DNA from: Thermoplasmata archaeon
GTDB taxonomy: Archaea > Thermoplasmatota > Penumbrarchaeia > Penumbrarchaeales > Penumbrarchaeaceae
Direction: 5' to 3'
DNA: 6,349 bases
Assembly (NCBI GenBank): GCA_023145185.1
Contig: JAGLEG010000357.1
Span: forward strand, 1 to 6,349
Below are positions 1-5,948 of this stretch, one piece after another. Each line of letters begins with the position of its first letter. The stretch's first letter is position 1. The notes beneath the pieces were generated by a model that was not told the DNA's origin, did no database searches, and worked only from the letters and a program-made list of their open reading frames with translations. The position numbers and the translations under genes are program-made.

Positions 1-840
1 CTCCTCGGCGCTTCCCACGAGCCTGGAGCTGTCGGGGGTCACGAAGTTCAGCGTCCAGTTATCCCCTGGATACAGGCCGTTGCTGCCGTCCCAGACCCAC
101 CCGTCCCCATCGTCCCCATCGTCGAAAAGGAGGTCGCCCCCGCCCATGTACGACTCGCCCCCCCACTCATCCACGTACAGGATGCTTATGCTCAGATAAT
201 CCGCGTAATCCTCCACCAGGGTGCTCCCGCCGGAGCCGTCATCCACCAGGCTGAGCTCGTATAGTTCATCAACGGACCCCTCTGCGCTGGCATATCTATC
301 CAGCGTCAGGCTGACGTTGTAAACGCCATCGGGAGAATTTGCCCTGGGGTCCACATCTGTCAGCTCCAGCTTGTACCAGTCCACGAAATCGCTATTGGCC
401 ACGATAGTTTTCATATCGAGAGCGCCCAATACCTGCTCGCCATGGGGAGAGAGCAGGGAACCGTTCTGGTAATCCATGAAAGAAGTGCTCTGCTCATCGT
501 CGCTTGCCCTCGTAGGGGCGGCGAGGGCTCTCTGCATCCGGGACGCATCCATCCTCTCACATTCGAGCTCGCCGTACAATGAATGCCCGGCAGTGTGATC
601 GTTGAACTCTACCCCTTCCGGGGAGAGGGCCATATCGTTGATGATCGATCCAAGGTCCACCGCCTCCTCCTGCGGGACCCTCTCCAGCGTGGGGCCTCCG
701 TTATCGCCAATGACATGGACGGCAATACCCTCGATATCAGGCAGTTCTTCTCCCACCGTGCTATCCAACGACTGCGATGAGATGATCAGGGAGATCATTA
801 TCGAGAGGGCAAGCAATATCTTCCGGTGGTTTTCCTTCAT
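1..840 (-). CDS. Secreted cell-surface protein, N-terminal 280 residues (3' end outside window)
   Basis: The frame is open from an ATG at 840 to the left edge, giving 280 residues with no stop. The start is supported by an AGGAGGA ribosome binding site 6 nt upstream and a TATA box above it. Residues 1-24 are a signal peptide: basic MKENHRK followed by a hydrophobic stretch (ILLALSIMISLII). Residues 25-109 are of unknown type. Residues 110-265 align almost without gaps to residues 113-267 of the 1252-residue protein at 1954-5712; the two share TRASDDEQST, DWYK, VDPRA, LYE and DNWT, with roughly 45 percent identity by eye. The module has NGS, NVS and NWT N-glycosylation sequons and an Asp/Gly-rich loop near residues 239-251. 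The DWYK-type motif recalls PPC-like beta-sandwich domains, but this is only a resemblance. It is an envelope protein by inference; whether it also has a membrane anchor and zinc ribbon cannot be seen because the gene is cut. No function is assigned. Confidence 0.88.
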   Translation of the reverse strand, partial: MKENHRKILLALSIMISLIISSQSLDSTVGEELPDIEGIAVHVIGDNGGPTLERVPQEEAVDLGSIINDMALSPEGVEFNDHTAGHSLYGELECERMDASRMQRALAAPTRASDDEQSTSFMDYQNGSLLSPHGEQVLGALDMKTIVANSDFVDWYKLELTDVDPRANSPDGVYNVSLTLDRYASAEGSVDELYELSLVDDGSGGSTLVEDYADYLSISILYVDEWGGESYMGGGDLLFDDGDDGDGWVWDGSNGLYPGDNWTLNFVTPDSSRLVGSAEE

Positions 841-846
841 TTTTTA

Positions 847-853
847 TCCTCCT
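847..853 (-). promoter_or_regulatory. Ribosome binding site AGGAGGA for the partial surface-protein gene
   Basis: On the minus strand AGGAGGA lies 6 nt before the ATG at 840. It matches the archaeal 16S rRNA 3' end closely and settles the start codon. Confidence 0.85.
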
Positions 854-875
854 GTGCATACATTCCTCAGGCGGA

Positions 876-883
876 GATATAAG
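876..883 (-). promoter_or_regulatory. TATA box for the partial surface-protein gene
   Basis: CTTATATC on the minus strand is a good archaeal TATA box. Transcription would start about 25 nt downstream, near 854, leaving a leader of about 15 nt that just covers the ribosome binding site. The GTCAA repeats at 900-936 sit immediately upstream. Confidence 0.6.
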
Positions 884-899
884 GGTATCACGCTCCCCT

Positions 900-936
900 G
901 TCAACAGAAAGGTCAAGATGTCAACAATAGGGTCAA
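900..936 (-). promoter_or_regulatory. Candidate operator: TTGAC direct repeats upstream of the surface-protein promoter
   Basis: Read on the minus strand, TTGAC occurs at 936-932, 924-920, 916-912 and 904-900. On the plus strand this is a degenerate 20-bp tandem repeat (900-919 and 920-939, 15 of 20 positions equal), with GTCAA twice per unit. The last copy ends 17 nt before the TTATA of the downstream promoter. Three of the four copies have counterparts at identical spacing upstream of the paralogous gene (5848-5884). The position just above the TATA box suits an activator, but the factor is unknown and this is inferred. The aIF2-beta promoter is more than 100 bp away on the other side. Confidence 0.45.
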
Positions 937-1041
937 AAACGGTCGTTCCACACTCGAAAGATCAAAACAATGCCCATACCCGCCCGGAAGGGAATGGATC
1001 GTTCTTGATACAGAGCCCAATAATCTCCCCGTGTACTCAAC

Positions 1042-1049
1042 TTTATATA
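1042..1049 (+). promoter_or_regulatory. TATA box for the aIF2-beta gene
   Basis: TTTATATA, within CTTTATATAATC, is a near-consensus archaeal TATA box. Transcription would start near 1070, giving a leader of roughly 17-20 nt before the ATG at 1089. A weak ribosome binding site (GGTG at 1080-1083) lies 5 nt before that ATG. This placement argues against any start upstream of 1089. Confidence 0.65.
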
Positions 1050-1088
1050 ATCGGGTTTATATGGGACGATGTTAAAGGCGGTGCTGTC

Positions 1089-1718
1089 ATGCCAGATGAT
1101 AACGATTACGAGGCCCTGCTCGGTAGAGCATGGGAGGCGATGCCAAAGGATGAGATCAAGGACCACCAGAGGTGGAGCCTTCCTCCTCCCGACATCATGT
1201 ACGAGGGGCGCAACACCGTTGTCAAGAACTTCCAGGAGATCGTCGACTCCATCCGGAGGGAACCGGAGCACATACTGGGACAGATCCTCAGAGAGCTGGG
1301 TTCGGCTGGCTCCAGGGATGGCAGAAGGTTGATCCTGAAGTCCCAGGTCTCAAAGGATAAGCTTGACGAGAAGATCGAGGATTACGTGAACAGGTATGTG
1401 ATCTGCGGGGAGTGCGGAAAACCCGATACCCACCTGATCAAGGAGGGGAGGACCCAGGTCGTGGAGTGCATGGCCTGCGGCGCGAAACGCCCCGTAAAGG
1501 TCAAGAAGGGACTCAAGGCGCAGGATAAGAAGGGCGTTGTTATCATCGGAGACGAGCTCGAGGTGATGATACAGGACGTGGGGAAACAGGGAGACGGACT
1601 CGCCAAGAGGGGCAAATTCGTCATATACGTGCCTGGGGTTGCCAAGGGCCAGAAATGCAAGATCAAGGTGGAGAAGGTCTCCGGTAACATCGTTATCGGT
1701 AAGGTCGTCACGGTTTGA
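1089..1718 (+). CDS. eif2b: Translation initiation factor aIF2 subunit beta with C-terminal TRAM domain
   Basis: This is the beta subunit of the heterotrimeric archaeal IF2, which brings initiator Met-tRNA to the small ribosomal subunit in the cytoplasm. The 209-residue product has the family layout. The N-terminal helix that contacts the gamma subunit is at residues 6-19 (DYEALLGRAW). The alpha/beta core at about 30-95 carries the EGRNT and RREPEHI segments and the LRELGSAG motif. A zinc ribbon is formed by C106, C109, C127 and C130 (CxxC-x17-CxxC). Residues 150-209 form a TRAM domain (GDELEVMIQDVGKQGDGLAKRGKFV pattern, shown here only as GDGLAKRGKFV), a small RNA-binding beta-barrel. Plain aIF2-beta proteins are about 135-145 residues; the extra length is the TRAM domain, known from several euryarchaeal groups. 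The reading frame is open upstream to 918, but that extension would run over the TATA box and has no family similarity, so the ATG at 1089 is preferred. It is monocistronic, divergent from one surface-protein gene and convergent with the other. Confidence 0.96.
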   Translation: MPDDNDYEALLGRAWEAMPKDEIKDHQRWSLPPPDIMYEGRNTVVKNFQEIVDSIRREPEHILGQILRELGSAGSRDGRRLILKSQVSKDKLDEKIEDYVNRYVICGECGKPDTHLIKEGRTQVVECMACGAKRPVKVKKGLKAQDKKGVVIIGDELEVMIQDVGKQGDGLAKRGKFVIYVPGVAKGQKCKIKVEKVSGNIVIGKVVTV

Positions 1719-1901
1719 TCCCAGAGAAGTCAATGTTGGGAGAGGCCTAACTTTGACACCCATCAGTATTCATACGTCAGAGTCAGGTTTGATCTGCCCG
1801 TATGGTAACACCTGTCCATTGATACGAGCGTTTACTAAATAGCGTGAGCGCTCAAAAACCAGTATACCTTGCTTAGCTTTTAAATTATAAAATTTTAAAA
1901 T
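1719..1901. other. Convergent intergenic spacer, AT-rich at its right end
   Basis: No credible gene, tRNA or C/D-box RNA was seen here. Short hairpin potential exists (TCCCA/TGGGA at 1719-1742 and AGCG-TGAG-CGCT at 1841-1852). The stretch 1878-1900 is almost pure A/T with T4 runs on both strands. The T runs at 1878-1881 and 1893-1896 could end the aIF2-beta transcript, since archaeal polymerase can stop at oligo-T, but they lie about 160 nt after the stop codon, so this is a weak call. Confidence 0.4.
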
Positions 1902-1936
1902 AAAAAAAGGGGGGAGGCGAGATAACGCCCCCCCCC
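1893..1936 (-). terminator. Hairpin plus U-tract terminator of the 1252-aa surface-protein gene
   Basis: The stem starts 17 nt after the stop codon. On the minus strand, G-rich 1936-1926 pairs with C-rich 1919-1909 around a 6-nt loop (1925-1920). The only non-Watson-Crick position (1930 with 1915) is G-U in minus-strand RNA but C-A in plus-strand RNA. The stem is followed by seven U (1908-1902), an A, and further U runs to 1893. Both the wobble pair and the U-tract fit minus-strand transcription only, so it belongs to the surface-protein gene, not to aIF2-beta. Confidence 0.75.
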
Positions 1937-1953
1937 GGGATCCATTTGCCGCA

Positions 1954-4900
1954 TCACTGAAGTGGTGACTTGCAGTTGGGGCATAGGAACCATGACGGGT
2001 CCACGGGGGATCCGCAATTTCCACAGGACGAACCTGCAGGTCCCTGGGGTGCTTTATCCGCAGGGCTGCTCGCAGGAGCGGCAGCTGCCTGCGTCTGTGC
2101 TGGTGGGAGCCCCTGGGGCGACTGGCCTGCGGGTGGTAGACCTCCCTGCGTGGATGCTGGGGGCAGCTCACCAGAATGTGCCGGAGGCAGTCCCTGTGCA
2201 CCGTACATGTTGGGGTCGTAGTATCCCTCGGGTGCGGGCTTCTTCCTGAGTATCACAAAGGCGCCCACGATCAGCGCCAGGAACAACACCGCAGCGATGA
2301 TGCCCATGATGATCCACATGGTGTTGTCATCTTCTGCGGTCGTTATCGTCGGATCCTTCGTCGGGTCAATAATTGTGCCGCCGTTATCGTCGACCGGCTC
2401 CTCCAGATCGATCTGCTGAGCGATCCTGTCGGTCTGATACTCGTCGTCCTCAACCCACATCTGGACGTTCTTGGGCCCGCCCTTGGCGTAGGTGTGGTTG
2501 ACGTTGATACCCTCTCCGGTCTGACCGTCGCCGAAGTCCCACCTGTACCTGAGATTGTCCTCGTCCGGGTCGGATACTGGATCCACCCAGAAGTTCACGT
2601 CCAGGCTCTGGATACCGGCGGTGTCATCGTCCTCATCCACGATATCGTAGAATATCTCCACGGGCTTTTCCGGCTCCTCGTTCTCATCCGTGAGGATAAG
2701 GACGATATCCGCGGTTGCAGTGAGGCCCTTGCTGTCCTTCACCTCGAAGACCAGGGTGATCTCCACCTGGCCGTCCATCCCCGTGGATGTCTTCCAGATG
2801 TTCTGATCGTCCACCTTGAACCAGAATTCGCCGGTTGCGGTGTTGATGCCCCAGTCGACCTCCTCACGAAGTTCTGCATACTGAAGCTGGTCCGCGATGG
2901 AATCCGCATCGGCCCCTATGGCCGAAAGCATGTTCACGCTGAAGGTCTTGGTATCATCCGGGTCGTCGTCCGACGCTACGGGCTTGATCCTGACCTCCCT
3001 GAACTGGGTGTAGGTCCTCTGCGTGATAGTGGGTATGGATATCTCCGGGGCGCCGTTGACGTTGGTCACCTCGAAGTACACCTCGAGCTTGATCTCGCCC
3101 TCGTCCTTGTTGTCCGAGATGCCGAATGTCATCTTGGAGTTGCCGGCCTTCACGTCATTATTGGTGGGTGTGAAGGAGACCTCTCCCGTGTCCCAGGTCA
3201 CGGATATGTCCGCGTCCCATCCATCGGATAGGGCCCTGACGAAGGAGTACTCCAGTTTCTGCCTCTCTCCCTCAAGGTCCTGGTCCTCGGCGATTATCTG
3301 GAAGGTGAACTCCTTATCCTCGAGGACCGTCTCGTCCTCAAGGTGGGCCACCGGCCTGTCCGGCTGGGTGTTATCCACGTCCACAATGGTGCCGCCTATA
3401 TCGACGCTTATGACCATGGGCGGATCGTTGACCTCCGAGACGGTGATGGGCCAAACGCCCTCTACGCTCATGTAGTCGTCGTAGCCCTTGAACCTGAGGG
3501 TCCCCTGACCGTGCTGGTTGGCCTTGGGGGTGATCTTCGCGTACCAGAGGTTATACTCCTCCACGATGTCCACATGGAGAAGGTCCGTGTCAAAGGTGAC
3601 GTCCCAATCGCCCTCGTCGTCAATGGACTCGTTCCAGATGTAGAAGCCAGCGAACCCTTCCGCGTCCCTGAACATCCCGTCCACGTAGTTATCGAGGGGT
3701 TGGGAGACCGTTGGAGAGTCCTCGTTGATCGGGTCGAAGCCTGCGAAGTTGGTGTTGAGCTCCGGTGGCTCGTCGTTCCAGACCCTGATCAGGTTCGCGA
3801 CCTCCAGGGGTAGGGACCACTGTGGGGACTGTATGGCACCACTGGACAGCTTGTCCTTTGCCCATGCCGTCACGACGTGAAACTCCGGATCGGACCCCAG
3901 CTCTCTGCCGGTGAAGGTCACCCTGTACTCTTTACCATCCGTGTAGTCGTAGTCGAATTTGTCGACCGCATAGGATATCGCGGAGATGTTTATGGGCGTG
4001 TTGCCGTAGCCGGGATCTATCTCAACCCACAGCTCATTTGGCTCGTTGTTGTCCTCGTCAGTATAAGTCACGATGATATCGAAGTCGTCATCGTAGTTGC
4101 CTCCCATCTCATGCTCCGGGTTGGTTGACAGGGCCGTGATATTGGTTATCTCTGGCGGGTTATTTTCCATTACCTCTGCGATGGATATGTCGATCGAATA
4201 CTCCTCAATGGCTCCGAATGACGGGGCGTACAGGCCCACGAAATTGCCGTTGCCATCTATGGCGAGGACGGTCGCTTCCAGGATCACGCCCATATACATC
4301 TTTCTGGTATCGGACGAGCCCCCGGTCATGTTGTTGATCAACCAGCCGGGAACCGCCGTTATCTGGTCCCCGTTCTGATCGGTGGCCACAAAGCTCCCTC
4401 CTCCGAGGTAGAGTGAATAGGTCAACACCATGCCGAAGTAGCCATCGTCATCATTTCCCCATACCTGGTCATCGCCCCAGTGGGCCCAGAGGAAGTAGAA
4501 GTTCATCCATATGTCGATGTACGATACGTACATGGACTGTGACCATGAATTGATCTCCAGATCTATCGGAAGCGTCCTGTTCCACCAGAAGTCGATCTTC
4601 CAGATCTTGTCGTAATCGTTGCCCTCGATCTGGAACCAATCCTCCTGGTCCTTCAAGGTGTTCAGGGTGCTGGTGACCGATGAGCCCAGAGCGGTGCCGT
4701 TCTTCCAGTCGTTGGCATATACGTTGTCACTATCCATCTCGGGTGCGCTTATGGTGAATGTGTAATCGATCTCGAACGTCCCCCTTGTGGGCGCTCCCGT
4801 CACGATCAGATAGTTCCAGCTGATGCCGATATAGTACCAGTTGAGCTCGGTCAATCCGTTGCCCAACCCATCGGTATCCCGGACGCCCTCCGACTTGAGG

Positions 4901-5712
4901 TCCGCCCTCCAGTTGAAGGTCCAGTTGTCATCGGGGTACAGAAGGTTATCACCGTCATGGACCCAGGAATCGTCATCGTCCTGATCGTCGTAGAAGAACT
5001 CGTAGCCGCCCTTGTAGGAGGTGCCGCTCCAGTAATCATTATGGATGACCGTCATCTCAAGGAAATCCAGATAATCGTGCTCGAGCTCGAGGCCGCCCTG
5101 GCCGTCGTCCATGAGCCTGAACTCGTACAGATCATCCAGGGAGGCCGCCGAGGAGTCGTATGAGTCCAGGGCCATCGTGAAGTTCGCCACGGACCCGGGA
5201 GCCCGGGGATCCACGTTGGTCACCTCGATCTTGTACCAGTCGATGCTATCGGAGTTCGTGGCTACCGCTTTACTGTCAAGCGTACCGGTTATGGACTCCG
5301 GCAGTGTACTGCTGACCAATGAACCATTGTACATATCCCAATGGTCGGTGCTCTGCTCGTCATCCGATGCCCTGGTCTCCATGGCCATCATCGACGGCTT
5401 TGCAAGAGAGAGATCGAAGTCCGATGTCAGGAGCTCGCTGTTGAACGCATCTGTCACGCGCTCCGTATTGACCAACCTTGCCTGGCCGAGATCGCGCTCC
5501 GCCATCTCTACCTGGGAAAGGGCGTACCTGATCTCATCGGGGTCTGCCCTCTCAACCGTTATATCCTCTGAAGCGCTCACTATGCTGCCTTTGGGCTCTA
5601 TCTCATCCTCGGTGATCCCGTCATCTCCGGATGCACCGATGATCCCAGCTGGGACCAACATAAAACCCACGAACATAAGCGCAAGAAGGATCTTGCTTAT
5701 CTTGGTTTTCAT
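1954..5712 (-). CDS. Large single-pass cell-surface protein with Ig/cadherin-like and PKD modules and cytosolic zinc ribbon
   Basis: This 1252-residue, strongly acidic protein is predicted to be a type I envelope protein. In order: a signal peptide (about 1-27); a helical acidic segment (about 50-112); an N-terminal module (113-323) shared with the partial gene at 1-840; a diverged second copy (about 325-512, again NGT then DWFQIE); then modules of about 116-130 residues whose joints carry NNPPEI (517), NDEPPEL (646), NDPPMV (762), NGAPEI (886) and NEEPEKP (1011). The joints are typical of cadherin-like or tandem beta-sandwich repeats. The last module is a PKD domain with WDFGDG at 1058-1063. 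A transmembrane helix follows (1132-1155) with a stop-transfer RKK, then a Pro/Gln/Ala-rich tail with four LPPA repeats, and a zinc ribbon (C1230, C1233, C1244, C1247). Ten NxS/T sequons all lie on the outer side. The ATG has GGAGGAA 5 nt upstream. Adhesion, S-layer association or ligand sensing are possible; no catalytic motif is visible and the function is unknown. Confidence 0.93.
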   Translation of the reverse strand: MKTKISKILLALMFVGFMLVPAGIIGASGDDGITEDEIEPKGSIVSASEDITVERADPDEIRYALSQVEMAERDLGQARLVNTERVTDAFNSELLTSDFDLSLAKPSMMAMETRASDDEQSTDHWDMYNGSLVSSTLPESITGTLDSKAVATNSDSIDWYKIEVTNVDPRAPGSVANFTMALDSYDSSAASLDDLYEFRLMDDGQGGLELEHDYLDFLEMTVIHNDYWSGTSYKGGYEFFYDDQDDDDSWVHDGDNLLYPDDNWTFNWRADLKSEGVRDTDGLGNGLTELNWYYIGISWNYLIVTGAPTRGTFEIDYTFTISAPEMDSDNVYANDWKNGTALGSSVTSTLNTLKDQEDWFQIEGNDYDKIWKIDFWWNRTLPIDLEINSWSQSMYVSYIDIWMNFYFLWAHWGDDQVWGNDDDGYFGMVLTYSLYLGGGSFVATDQNGDQITAVPGWLINNMTGGSSDTRKMYMGVILEATVLAIDGNGNFVGLYAPSFGAIEEYSIDISIAEVMENNPPEITNITALSTNPEHEMGGNYDDDFDIIVTYTDEDNNEPNELWVEIDPGYGNTPINISAISYAVDKFDYDYTDGKEYRVTFTGRELGSDPEFHVVTAWAKDKLSSGAIQSPQWSLPLEVANLIRVWNDEPPELNTNFAGFDPINEDSPTVSQPLDNYVDGMFRDAEGFAGFYIWNESIDDEGDWDVTFDTDLLHVDIVEEYNLWYAKITPKANQHGQGTLRFKGYDDYMSVEGVWPITVSEVNDPPMVISVDIGGTIVDVDNTQPDRPVAHLEDETVLEDKEFTFQIIAEDQDLEGERQKLEYSFVRALSDGWDADISVTWDTGEVSFTPTNNDVKAGNSKMTFGISDNKDEGEIKLEVYFEVTNVNGAPEISIPTITQRTYTQFREVRIKPVASDDDPDDTKTFSVNMLSAIGADADSIADQLQYAELREEVDWGINTATGEFWFKVDDQNIWKTSTGMDGQVEITLVFEVKDSKGLTATADIVLILTDENEEPEKPVEIFYDIVDEDDDTAGIQSLDVNFWVDPVSDPDEDNLRYRWDFGDGQTGEGINVNHTYAKGGPKNVQMWVEDDEYQTDRIAQQIDLEEPVDDNGGTIIDPTKDPTITTAEDDNTMWIIMGIIAAVLFLALIVGAFVILRKKPAPEGYYDPNMYGAQGLPPAHSGELPPASTQGGLPPAGQSPQGLPPAQTQAAAAPASSPADKAPQGPAGSSCGNCGSPVDPSWFLCPNCKSPLQ
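1972..2025 (-). other. Zinc ribbon at the C-terminus of the surface protein
   Basis: Residues 1230-1247 have two CxxC knuckles separated by ten residues (CGNC and CPNC), the pattern of a short zinc-ribbon domain. It follows the transmembrane helix and basic stop-transfer residues, so it should face the cytoplasm. It may bind protein partners; that is inferred. Confidence 0.8.
2098..2193 (-). repeat. LPPA repeats in the cytosolic linker
   Basis: Residues 1174-1205 contain GLPPA, ELPPA, GLPPA and GLPPA at intervals of 8-10 residues, within a Pro/Gln/Ala/Ser-rich tail that runs to the zinc ribbon. This is probably a flexible spacer between membrane and ribbon. Such repeats often vary in copy number between strains. 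Confidence 0.8.
2248..2319 (-). other. Transmembrane helix of the surface protein
   Basis: Residues 1132-1155 (MWIIMGIIAAVLFLALIV core) form one long hydrophobic helix, followed by RKK. This is the only membrane segment after the signal peptide, which gives an outside N-terminus and a cytosolic tail. Confidence 0.9.
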
Positions 5713-5717
5713 GATAC

Positions 5718-5724
5718 TTCCTCC
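5718..5724 (-). promoter_or_regulatory. Ribosome binding site GGAGGAA for the large surface-protein gene
   Basis: On the minus strand GGAGGAA lies 5 nt before the ATG at 5712. It confirms the start, which is also the first residue of a classical signal peptide. Confidence 0.85.
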
Positions 5725-5762
5725 ATCTATTTCTACATATATCTCCGAAGGACCTATCTTCA

Positions 5763-5800
5763 GATCACCCTGATCCTTCAGACCGTAGGGTATGTTCCCT
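5763..5800 (-). promoter_or_regulatory. Two short inverted repeats in the predicted 5' leader
   Basis: GATCA-3 nt-TGATC (5763-5775) is perfect, and AGGG-6 nt-CCCT (5787-5800) lies next to it. If transcription starts near 5803, both fall inside a leader of about 90 nt and could fold as small hairpins. The first could equally be a protein-binding palindrome. No known riboswitch pattern was recognised. Confidence 0.3.
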
Positions 5801-5821
5801 GAAAGGTGGATGTACCATTAT

Positions 5822-5831
5822 TATTTATAAC
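5822..5831 (-). promoter_or_regulatory. Candidate TATA box for the large surface-protein gene
   Basis: GTTATAAATA on the minus strand. Transcription would start near 5803, leaving a leader of about 90 nt, longer than for the other genes here. A second AT-rich site (GATATATG, 5736-5743) is closer to the gene but would start the RNA inside or after the ribosome binding site, so it is less likely. The TTGAC boxes upstream match in spacing those of the paralogous gene, which supports this choice. Confidence 0.5.
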
Positions 5832-5847
5832 CTTTACAAGAAAAAAG

Positions 5848-5884
5848 GTCATTACTTGCGTCAATTATGGGGCCGTCGGGTCAA
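5848..5884 (-). promoter_or_regulatory. Candidate operator: TTGAC/ATGAC boxes upstream of the large surface-protein promoter
   Basis: Read on the minus strand: TTGAC at 5884-5880, TTGAC at 5864-5860 and ATGAC at 5852-5848, then 17 nt to TTATA at 5830. The spacings (15, 7 and 17 nt) are the same as in front of the paralogous gene at 1-840. The region also lies about 25-60 bp above the possible promoter of the divergent hydrolase gene, so it could affect that gene as well. Confidence 0.45.
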
Positions 5885-5898
5885 TGTCCAATAGGGGG

Positions 5899-5914
5899 CG
5901 AAAGGGATTTTAAC
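5899..5914 (+). promoter_or_regulatory. Possible BRE and TATA-like element for the hydrolase gene
   Basis: CGAAA (5899-5903), as in an archaeal BRE, is followed by ATTTTAAC (5907-5914). RNA would begin near 5935 and give a leader of about 14-20 nt, similar to the other genes. The TATA-like part is imperfect. TTTATAAC at 5824-5831 is an alternative with a leader near 100 nt. Confidence 0.3.
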
Positions 5915-5948
5915 CATGGAATACCATCTGGAACATGAGATTCGAGAG

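Noticed and set aside
900..939. CRISPR-like or other array from the 20-bp tandem repeat
   Set aside because: There are only two degenerate units with no spacers, so a regulatory reading fits better.
602..1075. Plus-strand open frame of 157 codons
   Set aside because: It overlaps the antisense of the signal-peptide region of the partial surface-protein gene and runs through the divergent promoters; the product has no recognisable features.
918..1088. N-terminal extension of aIF2-beta from an ATG at 918
   Set aside because: The 57 extra residues do not resemble the family and the DNA holds the TATA box and the GTCAA repeats. The ATG at 1089 gives the usual N-terminus.
1719..1860. Possible tRNA or small RNA between the convergent genes
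   Set aside because: GGTTTGATC near 1788 faintly recalls a T-loop, but no matching acceptor or anticodon stem and no C/D box pair could be found.
1954..2319. Archaeosortase-type C-terminal sorting signal
   Set aside because: No PGF-like motif precedes the membrane helix, and more than 90 residues including a zinc ribbon follow it, which does not fit a cleaved sorting tail.
2176..3231. Long plus-strand open frame (351 codons) opposite the large surface-protein gene
   Set aside because: It is antisense to clear coding sequence, has no recognisable domain or ribosome binding site, and its Val/Asp/Leu-rich content follows from the Asp/Val/Thr-rich codons of the real gene.
5736..5743. GATATATG as the TATA box of the large surface-protein gene
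   Set aside because: Transcription would begin near 5715, downstream of the strong ribosome binding site at 5718-5724, making that site useless.
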